From the NCBI RefSeq assembly GCF_003391395.1, contig NZ_CP024190.1:1302001-1366000 (forward strand): a stretch of DNA of 64,000 nucleotides, in the 5' to 3' direction. The translations under genes were made by a program, and so were the position numbers. Source of the DNA: Mycobacterium marinum (GTDB lineage Bacteria; Actinomycetota; Actinomycetes; Mycobacteriales; Mycobacteriaceae). Below are positions 17,208 to 25,064 of the stretch, in pieces. Position 1 is the stretch's first letter; each line of letters begins with the position of its first letter. Under the pieces are notes generated by a model. That model did no database searches. It was not told where the DNA came from and saw nothing but the letters and a program-made list of their open reading frames with translations.

Positions 17208-17223
17208 TCGAACATACTTTCGA
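17208..17223. promoter_or_regulatory. LexA/SOS box of dnaE2
   Basis: TCGAACATACTTTCGA is identical to the box before imuA'. TACTTT (17215-17220) and TAAGCT (17224-17229) are possible -10 elements, so transcription could start close to the GTG codons at 17230 or 17236, leaving little or no 5' leader. LexA bound here would block transcription until DNA damage. Confidence 0.92.
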
Positions 17224-17229
17224 TAAGCT

Positions 17230-20200
17230 GTGGGTGTGGGCTGGGGCAATGGCCCGCCGAGTTGGGCGGAAATGGAGCGGGTGCTGGATGGCAAGCCGCG
17301 TCATGCCGGCGTGCCGGATGCGGCCGGCCCCACGGCCGAGGCCGGGTGGGACGGTCCGTTGTCGCGCAAGCGCGAGACGTATGCGCCCAAGCCGGACGCC
17401 AACCGGGTCGACTCGTCCATCGCATACGCCGAGTTGCATGCGCATTCGGCGTACAGCTTTCTCGATGGCGCCAGCACGCCGGAAGAGTTGGTCGAGGAAG
17501 CCGCCCGCCTGGATCTGCGCGCCCTGGCGCTGACCGATCACAACGGCCTGTACGGGGCGGTGCGGTTCGCCGAAGCGGCCAGCGGGCTCGGCGTGCGCAC
17601 CGTGTTCGGTGCCGAGCTGTCGCTGGGGCCGGAGGCCCGCACCGAGCAGCCGGATCCGCCCGGACCGCATCTACTGGTGCTGGCCCGAGGTCCGGAAGGC
17701 TATCGGCGGCTGTCACGGCAACTGGCCGCGGCGCATCTGGCCGGCGGTGAGAAGGGCAAGCCACGCTACGACTTCGACTCGCTGACCGAGGCCGCGGGCG
17801 GGCACTGGCACATCCTGACCGGATGCCGGAAAGGTCATGTGCGCCAAGCGCTTCGTCAAGGTGGGCCGGATGCGGCGGAGCGGGCGCTGGCCGATCTGGT
17901 GGACCGGTTCACGGCCGGCCGGGTCAGCGTCGAGCTAACCCACCACGGTCACCCGCTCGACGACGAGAACAACGCGATGCTGGCCGGGCTGGCGCCCCGC
18001 TTTGGTGTTGGCGTCGTTGCCACGACCGGGGCGCATTTCGCCCATCCGGCGCGCAGCCGGCTGGCCATGGCGATGGGGGCCATCCGGGCCCGCCAGTCCC
18101 TGGACTCCGCGGCCGGGTGGCTGGCGCCGCTGGGCGGGTCGCATCTGCGCTCCGGCGCGGAAATGGCCCGGCTGTTCGCGCAGCGGCCCGACGTGGTGAC
18201 CGCCGCCGCCGAACTCGGCGAGCAGTGCGCGTTCGGGCTGGCGCTCATCGCGCCGCGGCTGCCGCCGTTCGATGTGCCCGGCGGGCACACCGAGGACAGT
18301 TGGTTGCGGTCGTTGGTCATGTCGGGTGCCCGCGAGCGCTACGGTTCGACCGAGCGGTCGCCGCGGGCCAGGAAAGCTTACGCCCAGATCGAGCATGAGC
18401 TGAAAGTCATTGCACAACTGAGCTTCCCGGGTTATTTCCTGGTAGTACACGACATCACCCAGTTTTGCCGACGTAACGACATTCTGTGCCAGGGCAGGGG
18501 ATCGGCGGCCAACTCCGCGGTCTGTTATGCCCTCGGTGTCACCGCTGTGGATCCGATAGCCAACGAGCTCCTGTTCGAACGCTTCTTGTCACCCGAGCGC
18601 GACGGACCGCCCGACATCGATATCGACATCGAGTCGGATCAGCGGGAAAAGGTCATTCAGTACGTCTACAACAAATATGGCCGGGACTATGCCGCTCAAG
18701 TCGCCAACGTCATCACCTACCGGGGGCGCAGCGCGGTGCGCGATATGGCTCGCGCGCTGGGCTTCTCGCAGGGCCAGCAGGATGCCTGGAGTAAACAGAT
18801 CGGCCACTGGAACGCGACGCCCGACGATGTCGAGGGCATTCCCGAGCAGGTGATCGATCTGGCAGCCCAGATTCGGAATCTGCCACGGCATATGGGTATT
18901 CATTCCGGTGGCATGGTGATCTGCGACCGCCCGATCGCCGACGTGTGCCCGGTGGAATGGGCGCGCATGGCCGATCGCAGTGTTTTGCAGTGGGATAAAG
19001 ACGACTGCGCGGCAATCGGGTTGGTGAAGTTCGACCTGCTCGGGCTGGGCATGCTCTCGGCTCTGCATTACGCGAGAGACCTGGTGGCCGAGCACAAAGG
19101 CATCGAAGTGGATCTGGCCCGGCTGGACCTTTCCGAACCGGCGGTGTACGAGATGCTGGCCCGCGCCGACTCCGTCGGTGTGTTCCAGGTGGAGTCACGG
19201 GCTCAGATGGCCACGTTGCCCAGACTCAAGCCCCGAGTGTTCTATGACCTGGTGGTAGAGGTCGCGCTGATCCGGCCCGGGCCCATTCAGGGCGGGTCGG
19301 TACACCCCTACATCCGGCGGCGCAACGGTATCGACCCGGTCGTCTACGAGCACCCGTCCATGGAATCGGCGTTGCGTAAGACGCTGGGAGTGCCGCTTTT
19401 CCAAGAACAGCTGATGCAGTTGGCCGTCGATTGCGCGGGCTTCTCCGCCGCCGAGGCCGACCAGCTGCGGCGCGCCATCGGATCCAAGCGCTCGACCGAG
19501 CGCATGCGCCGACTGCGCGGCCGGTTCTACGACGGTATGCGCGCGCTGCATGGCGCCCCGGACGAGGTGATCGATCGGATCTACGAAAAGCTGGAGGCGT
19601 TCGCGAATTTCGGTTTCCCCGAAAGCCATGCACTGTCCTTCGCGTCGCTGGTGTTCTATTCGTCGTGGTTCAAGTTGCACCACCCCGCGGCGTTCTGCGC
19701 CGCGTTACTGCGGGCTCAGCCGATGGGCTTCTATTCACCACAGTCGCTGGTGGCCGACGCCCGCCGGCACGGTGTATTGGTGCACGGGCCCGATGTCAAT
19801 GCGAGCCTGGCGCACGCCACTCTGGAGAATGCCGGAATGCAGGTCCGCCTCGGTCTGGGAGCCGTCCGCCATATCGGAGATGACCTCGCCGAAAGTCTGG
19901 TCGCGGAACGAAACGACAACGGGCCGTTCGCTTCCCTGCTGAATCTGACATCGCGAGTGCAGCTCAGCGTGCCGCAGACCGAAGCGCTGGCGACGGCTGG
20001 AGCGCTGGGCTGTTTCGGGATGTCGCGGCGGGAGGCGCTGTGGGCGGCCGGGGCCGCGGCCACCCAACGGCCGGACCGGTTGCCCGGGGTGGGCTCGTCA
20101 TCGCACATCCCGACGCTGCCGGGAATGAGTGAGCTGGAGCTGGCCGCCTCCGACGTGTGGGCCACCGGCATCTCCCCGGACAGCTACCCGACCCAGTTTC

Positions 20201-20538
20201 TGCGAGCAGACCTGGACGCCTTGGGGGTGTTGGCCGCAGCTGCGCTGCTCTCGGTGCCCGACGGGGAGCGGGTGCTGATCGCCGGCGCGGTGACCCATCG
20301 ACAGCGACCCGCGACGGCCCAGGGGGTGACGTTCATCAACCTGGAAGACGAGACCGGGATGGTCAATGTGCTCTGTACGCCGGGGGTGTGGGTGCGACAT
20401 CGCAAACTGGCGAATACGGCGCCCGCACTGCTCATCCGTGGTCAGGTGCAAAACGCCAGTGGCGCAGTCACCGTCGTGGCGGAGCGGATGGGGCGCATCA
20501 GCCTGGCGGTCGGCTCGCGTTCCCGTGACTTCCGCTAG
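17230..20538 (+). CDS. dnaE2: Error-prone DNA polymerase III alpha subunit DnaE2
   Basis: DnaE2 is the C-family polymerase that performs damage-induced translesion synthesis with ImuA' and ImuB. From the GTG at 17230 it has 1,102 residues; a GTG at 17236 is equally possible. The N-terminal PHP domain begins at AELHAHSAYSFLDG and has LALTDHNGLYG. The polymerase catalytic aspartates are in PDIDIDIES (Asp462, Asp464, Asp466). The fingers and helix-hairpin-helix regions follow, then an OB-fold near the C-terminus (VTFINLEDETGMVNVLC). It lacks the long C-terminal tail of replicative DnaE1. Its SOS box ties it to the imuA'-imuB operon 8 kb away. Confidence 0.97.
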   Translation: MGVGWGNGPPSWAEMERVLDGKPRHAGVPDAAGPTAEAGWDGPLSRKRETYAPKPDANRVDSSIAYAELHAHSAYSFLDGASTPEELVEEAARLDLRALALTDHNGLYGAVRFAEAASGLGVRTVFGAELSLGPEARTEQPDPPGPHLLVLARGPEGYRRLSRQLAAAHLAGGEKGKPRYDFDSLTEAAGGHWHILTGCRKGHVRQALRQGGPDAAERALADLVDRFTAGRVSVELTHHGHPLDDENNAMLAGLAPRFGVGVVATTGAHFAHPARSRLAMAMGAIRARQSLDSAAGWLAPLGGSHLRSGAEMARLFAQRPDVVTAAAELGEQCAFGLALIAPRLPPFDVPGGHTEDSWLRSLVMSGARERYGSTERSPRARKAYAQIEHELKVIAQLSFPGYFLVVHDITQFCRRNDILCQGRGSAANSAVCYALGVTAVDPIANELLFERFLSPERDGPPDIDIDIESDQREKVIQYVYNKYGRDYAAQVANVITYRGRSAVRDMARALGFSQGQQDAWSKQIGHWNATPDDVEGIPEQVIDLAAQIRNLPRHMGIHSGGMVICDRPIADVCPVEWARMADRSVLQWDKDDCAAIGLVKFDLLGLGMLSALHYARDLVAEHKGIEVDLARLDLSEPAVYEMLARADSVGVFQVESRAQMATLPRLKPRVFYDLVVEVALIRPGPIQGGSVHPYIRRRNGIDPVVYEHPSMESALRKTLGVPLFQEQLMQLAVDCAGFSAAEADQLRRAIGSKRSTERMRRLRGRFYDGMRALHGAPDEVIDRIYEKLEAFANFGFPESHALSFASLVFYSSWFKLHHPAAFCAALLRAQPMGFYSPQSLVADARRHGVLVHGPDVNASLAHATLENAGMQVRLGLGAVRHIGDDLAESLVAERNDNGPFASLLNLTSRVQLSVPQTEALATAGALGCFGMSRREALWAAGAAATQRPDRLPGVGSSSHIPTLPGMSELELAASDVWATGISPDSYPTQFLRADLDALGVLAAAALLSVPDGERVLIAGAVTHRQRPATAQGVTFINLEDETGMVNVLCTPGVWVRHRKLANTAPALLIRGQVQNASGAVTVVAERMGRISLAVGSRSRDFR

Positions 20539-20613
20539 TGCGCCCGAACGTGCGCAGAATGCCCGCCAAAGCGGCGTGTCGTTGTGCAGACCCGCACCTT
20601 GGCGAGTCGAACC

Positions 20614-21024
20614 TCAGCCCGTCGGCGTCGTCCACACTCGGGTCGGGGTGATCTTGAGTCGGGTGCTGTAGGAAGCCATCGCTTCGGTCAGACCGAACTT
20701 CGCGGCATCGTCGCGGTACTTGGCCCAGTACGGCTCGTCTTCGCGGCAGTCGACATCGGTGGCTGCCAAGTCAGCCGTCCCGCCGACCACGATGATGCCC
20801 CCGCCGTTGCCGTCGGAATCGAGATTCAGGCTGACGTGGGGGCGCTGCAGGATATGGGCGACCTTGGCCGCCTTGGGCATCGAGTACACCGTGAGGTCGG
20901 CTCCGTCGAAGTAGAACCAGATCAGTCGCGGCACTGGCTGTCCAGATTTGGCGACGGTGGTCAGCCACCCGTAGTGGTCGGAGGCCAGCCTGTCAGAAAC
21001 CTCTTGAGTCAGTTCGATACCCAT
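20614..21024 (-). CDS. PPOX-class flavin/F420-dependent protein (Rv3369-like)
   Basis: The 136-residue protein has the split-barrel flavin-binding pattern of the pyridoxamine-5'-phosphate-oxidase-like family: YGWLTTVAKSGQPVPRLIWFYFDG near residues 18-41 and KAAKVAHILQRPHVSL (cofactor-contacting basic residues) after it. Mycobacterial members often use F420 rather than FMN. The reaction is unknown. It is divergent from the nitroreductase with only 32 bp between, an arrangement kept in M. tuberculosis (Rv3369/Rv3368c), suggesting shared control or related redox roles. Confidence 0.87.
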   Translation of the reverse strand: MGIELTQEVSDRLASDHYGWLTTVAKSGQPVPRLIWFYFDGADLTVYSMPKAAKVAHILQRPHVSLNLDSDGNGGGIIVVGGTADLAATDVDCREDEPYWAKYRDDAAKFGLTEAMASYSTRLKITPTRVWTTPTG

Positions 21025-21056
21025 GAAGCTGAATATAGGGGGGTAATCTCCGCGAC

Positions 21057-21701
21057 ATGACCCTCAACCTGTCCGTCGACGAAGTCCTGACCACGACCCG
21101 TTCGGTCCGCAAGCGACTCGATTTCGACAAGCCGGTGGCGCGCGAAGTGTTGATGGAATGCCTCGATCTGGCGCTGCAGGCGCCCACCGGTTCCAACTCG
21201 CAGGGTTGGCAGTGGGTGTTTGTCGAAGATGCGGACAAGAAGAAGGCGATCGCCGACGTCTACCTGGCCCGGGCCCGCAGCTACCTGAGCATGCCGGCAC
21301 CCGAGTACGCCGAGGGTGACACTCGGGGTGAGCGGATGGGCAAGGTCAGGGATTCCGCGACCTACCTCGCCGAGCACATGCATGAGGCGCCGGTCCTGAT
21401 GATCCCGTGCATCCAGGGCCGGGAAGACAAATCGCCGTTGGGCGGAGTGTCCTTCTGGGCCTCGCTGTTTCCGGCGGTCTGGAGCTTTTGTCTGGCGCTA
21501 CGGTCCCGCGGATTGGGCTCATGCTGGACAACACTGCATCTGCTGGCCGACGGTGAGCGGCAGGTAGCCGACGTCCTTGGCATCCCCTACGACGACTACA
21601 GCCAGGGCGGGCTGTTCCCGATCGCCTACACCAAAGGCACCGACTTCCGCCCGGCCAAGCGGCTGCCCGCCGACCGCCTGACGCACTGGAACAGCTGGTA
21701 G
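21057..21701 (+). CDS. Nitroreductase-family flavoprotein (Rv3368c-like)
   Basis: The 214-residue protein has the nitroreductase FMN-binding start TTRSVRKRLDF, the LQAPTGSNSQGWQWVFV segment, and a late SYLS/CWTTLHL region that forms the dimer-interface active site. Such enzymes reduce nitro compounds, quinones or enones with NAD(P)H. The substrate is unknown. It starts at the ATG at 21057, 32 bp from the divergent PPOX-type gene, and ends 11 bases from the convergent PE_PGRS gene. Confidence 0.9.
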   Translation: MTLNLSVDEVLTTTRSVRKRLDFDKPVAREVLMECLDLALQAPTGSNSQGWQWVFVEDADKKKAIADVYLARARSYLSMPAPEYAEGDTRGERMGKVRDSATYLAEHMHEAPVLMIPCIQGREDKSPLGGVSFWASLFPAVWSFCLALRSRGLGSCWTTLHLLADGERQVADVLGIPYDDYSQGGLFPIAYTKGTDFRPAKRLPADRLTHWNSW

Positions 21702-21712
21702 TCGGCGCCGCG

Positions 21713-23530
21713 TCAGCCCGGGTTGCCGTCGGTGCCGCGGGCGCCGTCGAAGGCGGCGCCACCGAGGCCGTTGGCGCCGAGCTTGCCATCAGACCCCTGA
21801 CCACCACCGGTGCCCGGATCGCCGCCCGCGCCGAAGGCGCCATGCAGACCGCCGTCACCGCCGGTACCGCCGTCACCGGCGGTTCCGGTGACGCCCTGTG
21901 CGCCGCGCAGTAGCCCGCCGCGGCCACCGCTGGCTCCCTGGCCGCCGTTGCCGCCGTCGCCACCCATGCCGCCATGACCGGCATCGCCGCCCGCCCCGCC
22001 GTCGCCACCGAATGCCGCTATCGCGCTCGTGGCGTTGCCGCCATGGGCGCCGGCGACGCCGGAACCCCCCGCGCCACCGGTGCCGCCCATGCCGCCGACA
22101 CCGCCCTGTCCGCCAGCACCGCCGTCGCCGATCAGCCATCCGCCGTCGCCGCCGACGCCGCCGGCGCCACCGGCACCGCCGGCTCCGCCATGCCCACCGG
22201 TGCCGCCGGCACCGCCATCACCGCCGGTGCCGCCGTGGGCCCCGTACAAGGTGGAGGCCGCGCTGTCGTTGTTGGAGCCGGTAAAGCCGGCGGCTCCGCC
22301 GTCGCCACCGATGGCACCGTTACCGCCGGCGCCACCGGCACCGCCGGCGCCACCGGCACCACCGTTGCCGATCAGCCAGCCGCCGCGTCCTCCCGCGCCA
22401 CCAGAACTGCCCCCGCTGCCGGCTAGGCCGTCCGTACCGGTGCCGCCGGTGCCGCCGTTGCCTCCGTTGCCCCCGATGGCGACACCGTTGTAGGAGGCGG
22501 CGACGCCGGCGACACCACCGGTGCCACCGTCGGCACCGCCCTGGCCGCCTTGCGCGCCGTTGCCGCCGTCACTGGCGGTCGCGGTAAGGCTGGTGACGGG
22601 TTGGGAGGCGGAGCCGCCGGCCCCGCCATTTCCACCGGTGACACCGGCTCCGCCGGCAGCGCCGTCGGTGCCCGGGGTCGCGGAGACGGTGTTGGTGGCG
22701 GCGTCGTAGATGTTGCTGTCGCCGTCGGCGCCGTTGAGGGCCGTGTCATGGGTGGGGGTGGGGTTGACGCCGCTGTTGCCGGCTAGGCCGCTGCCGCCGT
22801 GTCCGCCGGCGCCGCCGTTGCCCCATAGTCCGGCGGTGCCGCCGGCGCCGCCGTTGCCTCCGGTGCCGCCGGCGACCAGGGCGTTGCCTCCGGCGCCGCC
22901 GGCACCGCCGCTTCCGTAGAGCCAGCCGCCGTTGCCGCCGGTTCCCCCGGCCGCGCCGGCACCGCCGTTGCCGCCGGTTCCCCCGGCCGCGCCGGCACCG
23001 CCGTTGCCGCCGGCCCCGCCGTTGCCGATCAGTCCGGCGTTGCCGCCGTTGCCGCCGGCGGCTCCGGCGGTGGCGCCGTTGTTGAAGCCGGCACCGCCGT
23101 TGCCGTAGAGCAGGCCGCCGGCGCCGCCGTTGGGGTTGGTGGCGGTGCCGGCGGCGCCGTCACCGATCAGGGGGCGGCCGAGCAAGGTTTGGGTGGGCGC
23201 GTTGATCAGGCCCAGGGCGTTTTGTTCCACGGTCTGCAGGGGTGAGGCGTTGGTTGCCTCGGCGCCGGTGTAGGCGCTCGCGCCGGCGGTGAGCGCTTGG
23301 GCGAATTGTTCGTGAAAGGCCATCAGCTGGTTGGCGAGCCGTTGATAGGCCTGGCCGTGGCCGGAGAACAGGGATGCCACCGCCGTCGATATCTCGTCGG
23401 TGCCGGCGGCCAGCAGGTTGGTGGTGGGAACCGTTGCGGCCGCATTTGCCGCGCTCAGCGCCTGGCCGATGTTTGCTACGTCAGCCGCCGCAGCCGATAC
23501 CGCCTCGGGGAATACCGCCATTGACGACAT
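21713..23530 (-). CDS. PE_PGRS family protein
   Basis: The 605-residue protein has an N-terminal PE domain (about residues 1-95), here with PE in FPEAVSAAAADVANIG and the YxxxD/E-type export region nearby (HGQAYQRLANQLMAFHEQF). A short GRPLIGDG linker follows, then a PGRS region to the C-terminus built of GGAGG/GGNGG-type triplets interrupted by non-repetitive inserts. PE_PGRS proteins are exported by ESX-5 to the cell surface; calcium binding and host interactions are reported for some. It is the positional counterpart of PE_PGRS51 (Rv3367). The start may be the ATG at 23521. Function unknown. Confidence 0.93.
   Translation of the reverse strand: MSSMAVFPEAVSAAAADVANIGQALSAANAAATVPTTNLLAAGTDEISTAVASLFSGHGQAYQRLANQLMAFHEQFAQALTAGASAYTGAEATNASPLQTVEQNALGLINAPTQTLLGRPLIGDGAAGTATNPNGGAGGLLYGNGGAGFNNGATAGAAGGNGGNAGLIGNGGAGGNGGAGAAGGTGGNGGAGAAGGTGGNGGWLYGSGGAGGAGGNALVAGGTGGNGGAGGTAGLWGNGGAGGHGGSGLAGNSGVNPTPTHDTALNGADGDSNIYDAATNTVSATPGTDGAAGGAGVTGGNGGAGGSASQPVTSLTATASDGGNGAQGGQGGADGGTGGVAGVAASYNGVAIGGNGGNGGTGGTGTDGLAGSGGSSGGAGGRGGWLIGNGGAGGAGGAGGAGGNGAIGGDGGAAGFTGSNNDSAASTLYGAHGGTGGDGGAGGTGGHGGAGGAGGAGGVGGDGGWLIGDGGAGGQGGVGGMGGTGGAGGSGVAGAHGGNATSAIAAFGGDGGAGGDAGHGGMGGDGGNGGQGASGGRGGLLRGAQGVTGTAGDGGTGGDGGLHGAFGAGGDPGTGGGQGSDGKLGANGLGGAAFDGARGTDGNPG
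22931..23002. repeat. Perfect 36-bp tandem duplication in the PGRS region
   Basis: Two adjacent identical 36-bp units (22931-22966 and 22967-23002), followed by a partial third, encode a duplicated 12-residue glycine/alanine-rich PGRS unit (GGAGAAGGTGGN). The duplication is in frame and looks recent, since surrounding units are diverged. Confidence 0.85.
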
Positions 23531-23710
23531 TGCTGTCCTTTCGGGACGTCACATCCGGAGCCGGAAATTTCCAGCACGGTAAGGCGGTTGGGGGCACCCG
23601 ATTCCCCTTACGGGATTTCTGCAGCTGATTGGCAGAAAACTCACAGGTCGGCGGATGGCGGAGCGTCGAAGTCCGGCCGGTTGCAGCCCGGTCTGCCTCG
23701 TGACGTGCCG

Positions 23711-24175
23711 CTAGAGCGCCCCCGGGTAGCCGTGCTGCCGCCACGCCTCATACACCGCGACGGCCGCGGCGTTGGCCAAATTCAGCGAGCGCCGGCCCGC
23801 CAGCATGGGGATACGCACCTGTTGGGTGATATGCGCGTCGGCCAGCGTCGCCGCGTCCAGGCCGGTGGGCTCGGGCCCGAACATCAGCACATCGCCGGGC
23901 CGGAAGTCGACGTCGGAGAACGTGACGCTGGCCCCGGCGGTGAAGGCGAACACCCGCGCCGGTAGCAGTGCGTCCCACGCCTGCGTGAGGGAGCCGTGGA
24001 CAGTGACTGAGGCCAAGTCGTGATAGTCGAGCCCGGCTCGCCGGAGTTTGGGCTCGGACAGATCGAAGCCCAGCGGTTCTACCAAATGCAGCTCACAGCC
24101 GGTCGCGGCCGCGGTCCGGATGGCGTTGCCCGTGTTGGGGGCGATGCGAGGCGAGTAGAACAGCAGCTTGAACAC
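23711..24175 (-). CDS. spoU: SpoU/TrmH-family tRNA 2'-O-methyltransferase (TrmL-like)
   Basis: This short SPOUT methyltransferase has the trefoil-knot motifs LLFYSPRIAPNTGNAIR (motif 1), VLMFGPEPTGL (motif 2) and IPMLAGRRSLNLANAAAVAVYE (motif 3). It lacks an N-terminal RNA-binding extension, like TrmL, which methylates the ribose of nucleotide 34 in tRNA(Leu). The GTG at 24175 gives 154 residues, exactly the M. tuberculosis length (Rv3366). Longer in-frame extensions upstream overlap the divergent methyltransferase and look non-coding. Cytosolic, S-adenosylmethionine-dependent. Confidence 0.93.
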   Translation of the reverse strand: MFKLLFYSPRIAPNTGNAIRTAAATGCELHLVEPLGFDLSEPKLRRAGLDYHDLASVTVHGSLTQAWDALLPARVFAFTAGASVTFSDVDFRPGDVLMFGPEPTGLDAATLADAHITQQVRIPMLAGRRSLNLANAAAVAVYEAWRQHGYPGAL

Positions 24176-24242
24176 AACACGCCATCCTTCCGCTAAGCCG
24201 GCCGCCCACGCCCGGCGCTCGTACCCGGGCGATAATGCTCGC

Positions 24243-24848
24243 ATGGTCGAGCAGAGCATCTGGATGCAGAAGGTTGCTGCCGATCCCGGACATTCGCGCT
24301 GGTATATCGAGCGGTTCCGGGCCATGGCCCGCGCGGGCGAAGACCTGGTCGGCGAGGCACGCCTGGTGGACTCGATTGCGCCGCGCGGTGCCCACATCCT
24401 CGATGCGGGCTGCGGCCCCGGCCGGTTGGGTCGTCATCTGGCCGCGGCCGGTCACCGGGTGGTCGGCGTGGACGTCGATCCGGCGCTCATCGAAGCGGCC
24501 GAGCAGGATTATCCCGGCCCGCAGTGGCTCGTGGGCGACCTCGCCGAGCTTGACTTGCCCGCGCGCGGCATTGCCGAGCCGTTCGACGTAATCGTCTCCG
24601 CCGGCAACGTGATGACATTCCTGGCCCCGAGCACCCGGGCTCGAGTGCTCGGCCGGCTACGTGCGCACCTGCGCAGCGACGGCCGAGCGGTGATCGGCTT
24701 CGGCGCGGGCCGCGACTACGCGTTCGCCGACTTCCTCGACGACGCGCAAGCCGCCGGGTTGGTGCCCGATCTGCTGCTATCCACCTGGGATCTGCGACCG
24801 TTCACCGATGACTGCGACTTCCTGGTCGCGCTGCTTCGCCCGGCCTAG
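24243..24848 (+). CDS. SAM-dependent class I methyltransferase
   Basis: From the ATG at 24243 it has 201 residues. SAM-binding motif I is LDAGCGPGRLGRHLA, the acidic residue of motif II is in VVGVDVDPALIEAAE, and DVIVSAGNVM marks the motif IV/V region. There is no target-recognition domain, so the substrate, probably a small molecule, is unknown. It lies between spoU (divergent, 67 bp) and the CVN operon. I do not recall a direct counterpart at this position in M. tuberculosis. Confidence 0.85.
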   Translation: MVEQSIWMQKVAADPGHSRWYIERFRAMARAGEDLVGEARLVDSIAPRGAHILDAGCGPGRLGRHLAAAGHRVVGVDVDPALIEAAEQDYPGPQWLVGDLAELDLPARGIAEPFDVIVSAGNVMTFLAPSTRARVLGRLRAHLRSDGRAVIGFGAGRDYAFADFLDDAQAAGLVPDLLLSTWDLRPFTDDCDFLVALLRPA

Positions 24849-25064
24849 GCTCCGGCGGCCCGCGGGCCTGTTGCGGCCGAGGTTATCTGCTCGGTAACAA
24901 TTATGGAGACCACGGCTCTGGGCTGTCATACTCGTCGAATTGCCAGGCGTTGCTTGGCGCCCAGCTGTTCGGGCGGGCGAAATTTAGCGGGAAGTTTGCA
25001 TGGTTCTCTGGTTTGTTCGAGCAGGACACATCGGGGCTGCGGCCGGTAGCACGGCCGTAATCCC

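Noticed and set aside
21713..23200. Regularly repeated GC-rich units that could suggest a CRISPR array
   Set aside because: The repeats are short, in frame, of PGRS coding type and without unique spacers of even length.
23711..24397. N-terminally extended SpoU protein (228 codons)
   Set aside because: The extension overlaps the divergent methyltransferase gene, has no fold and makes the protein longer than its family; the GTG at 24175 gives the usual 154 residues.
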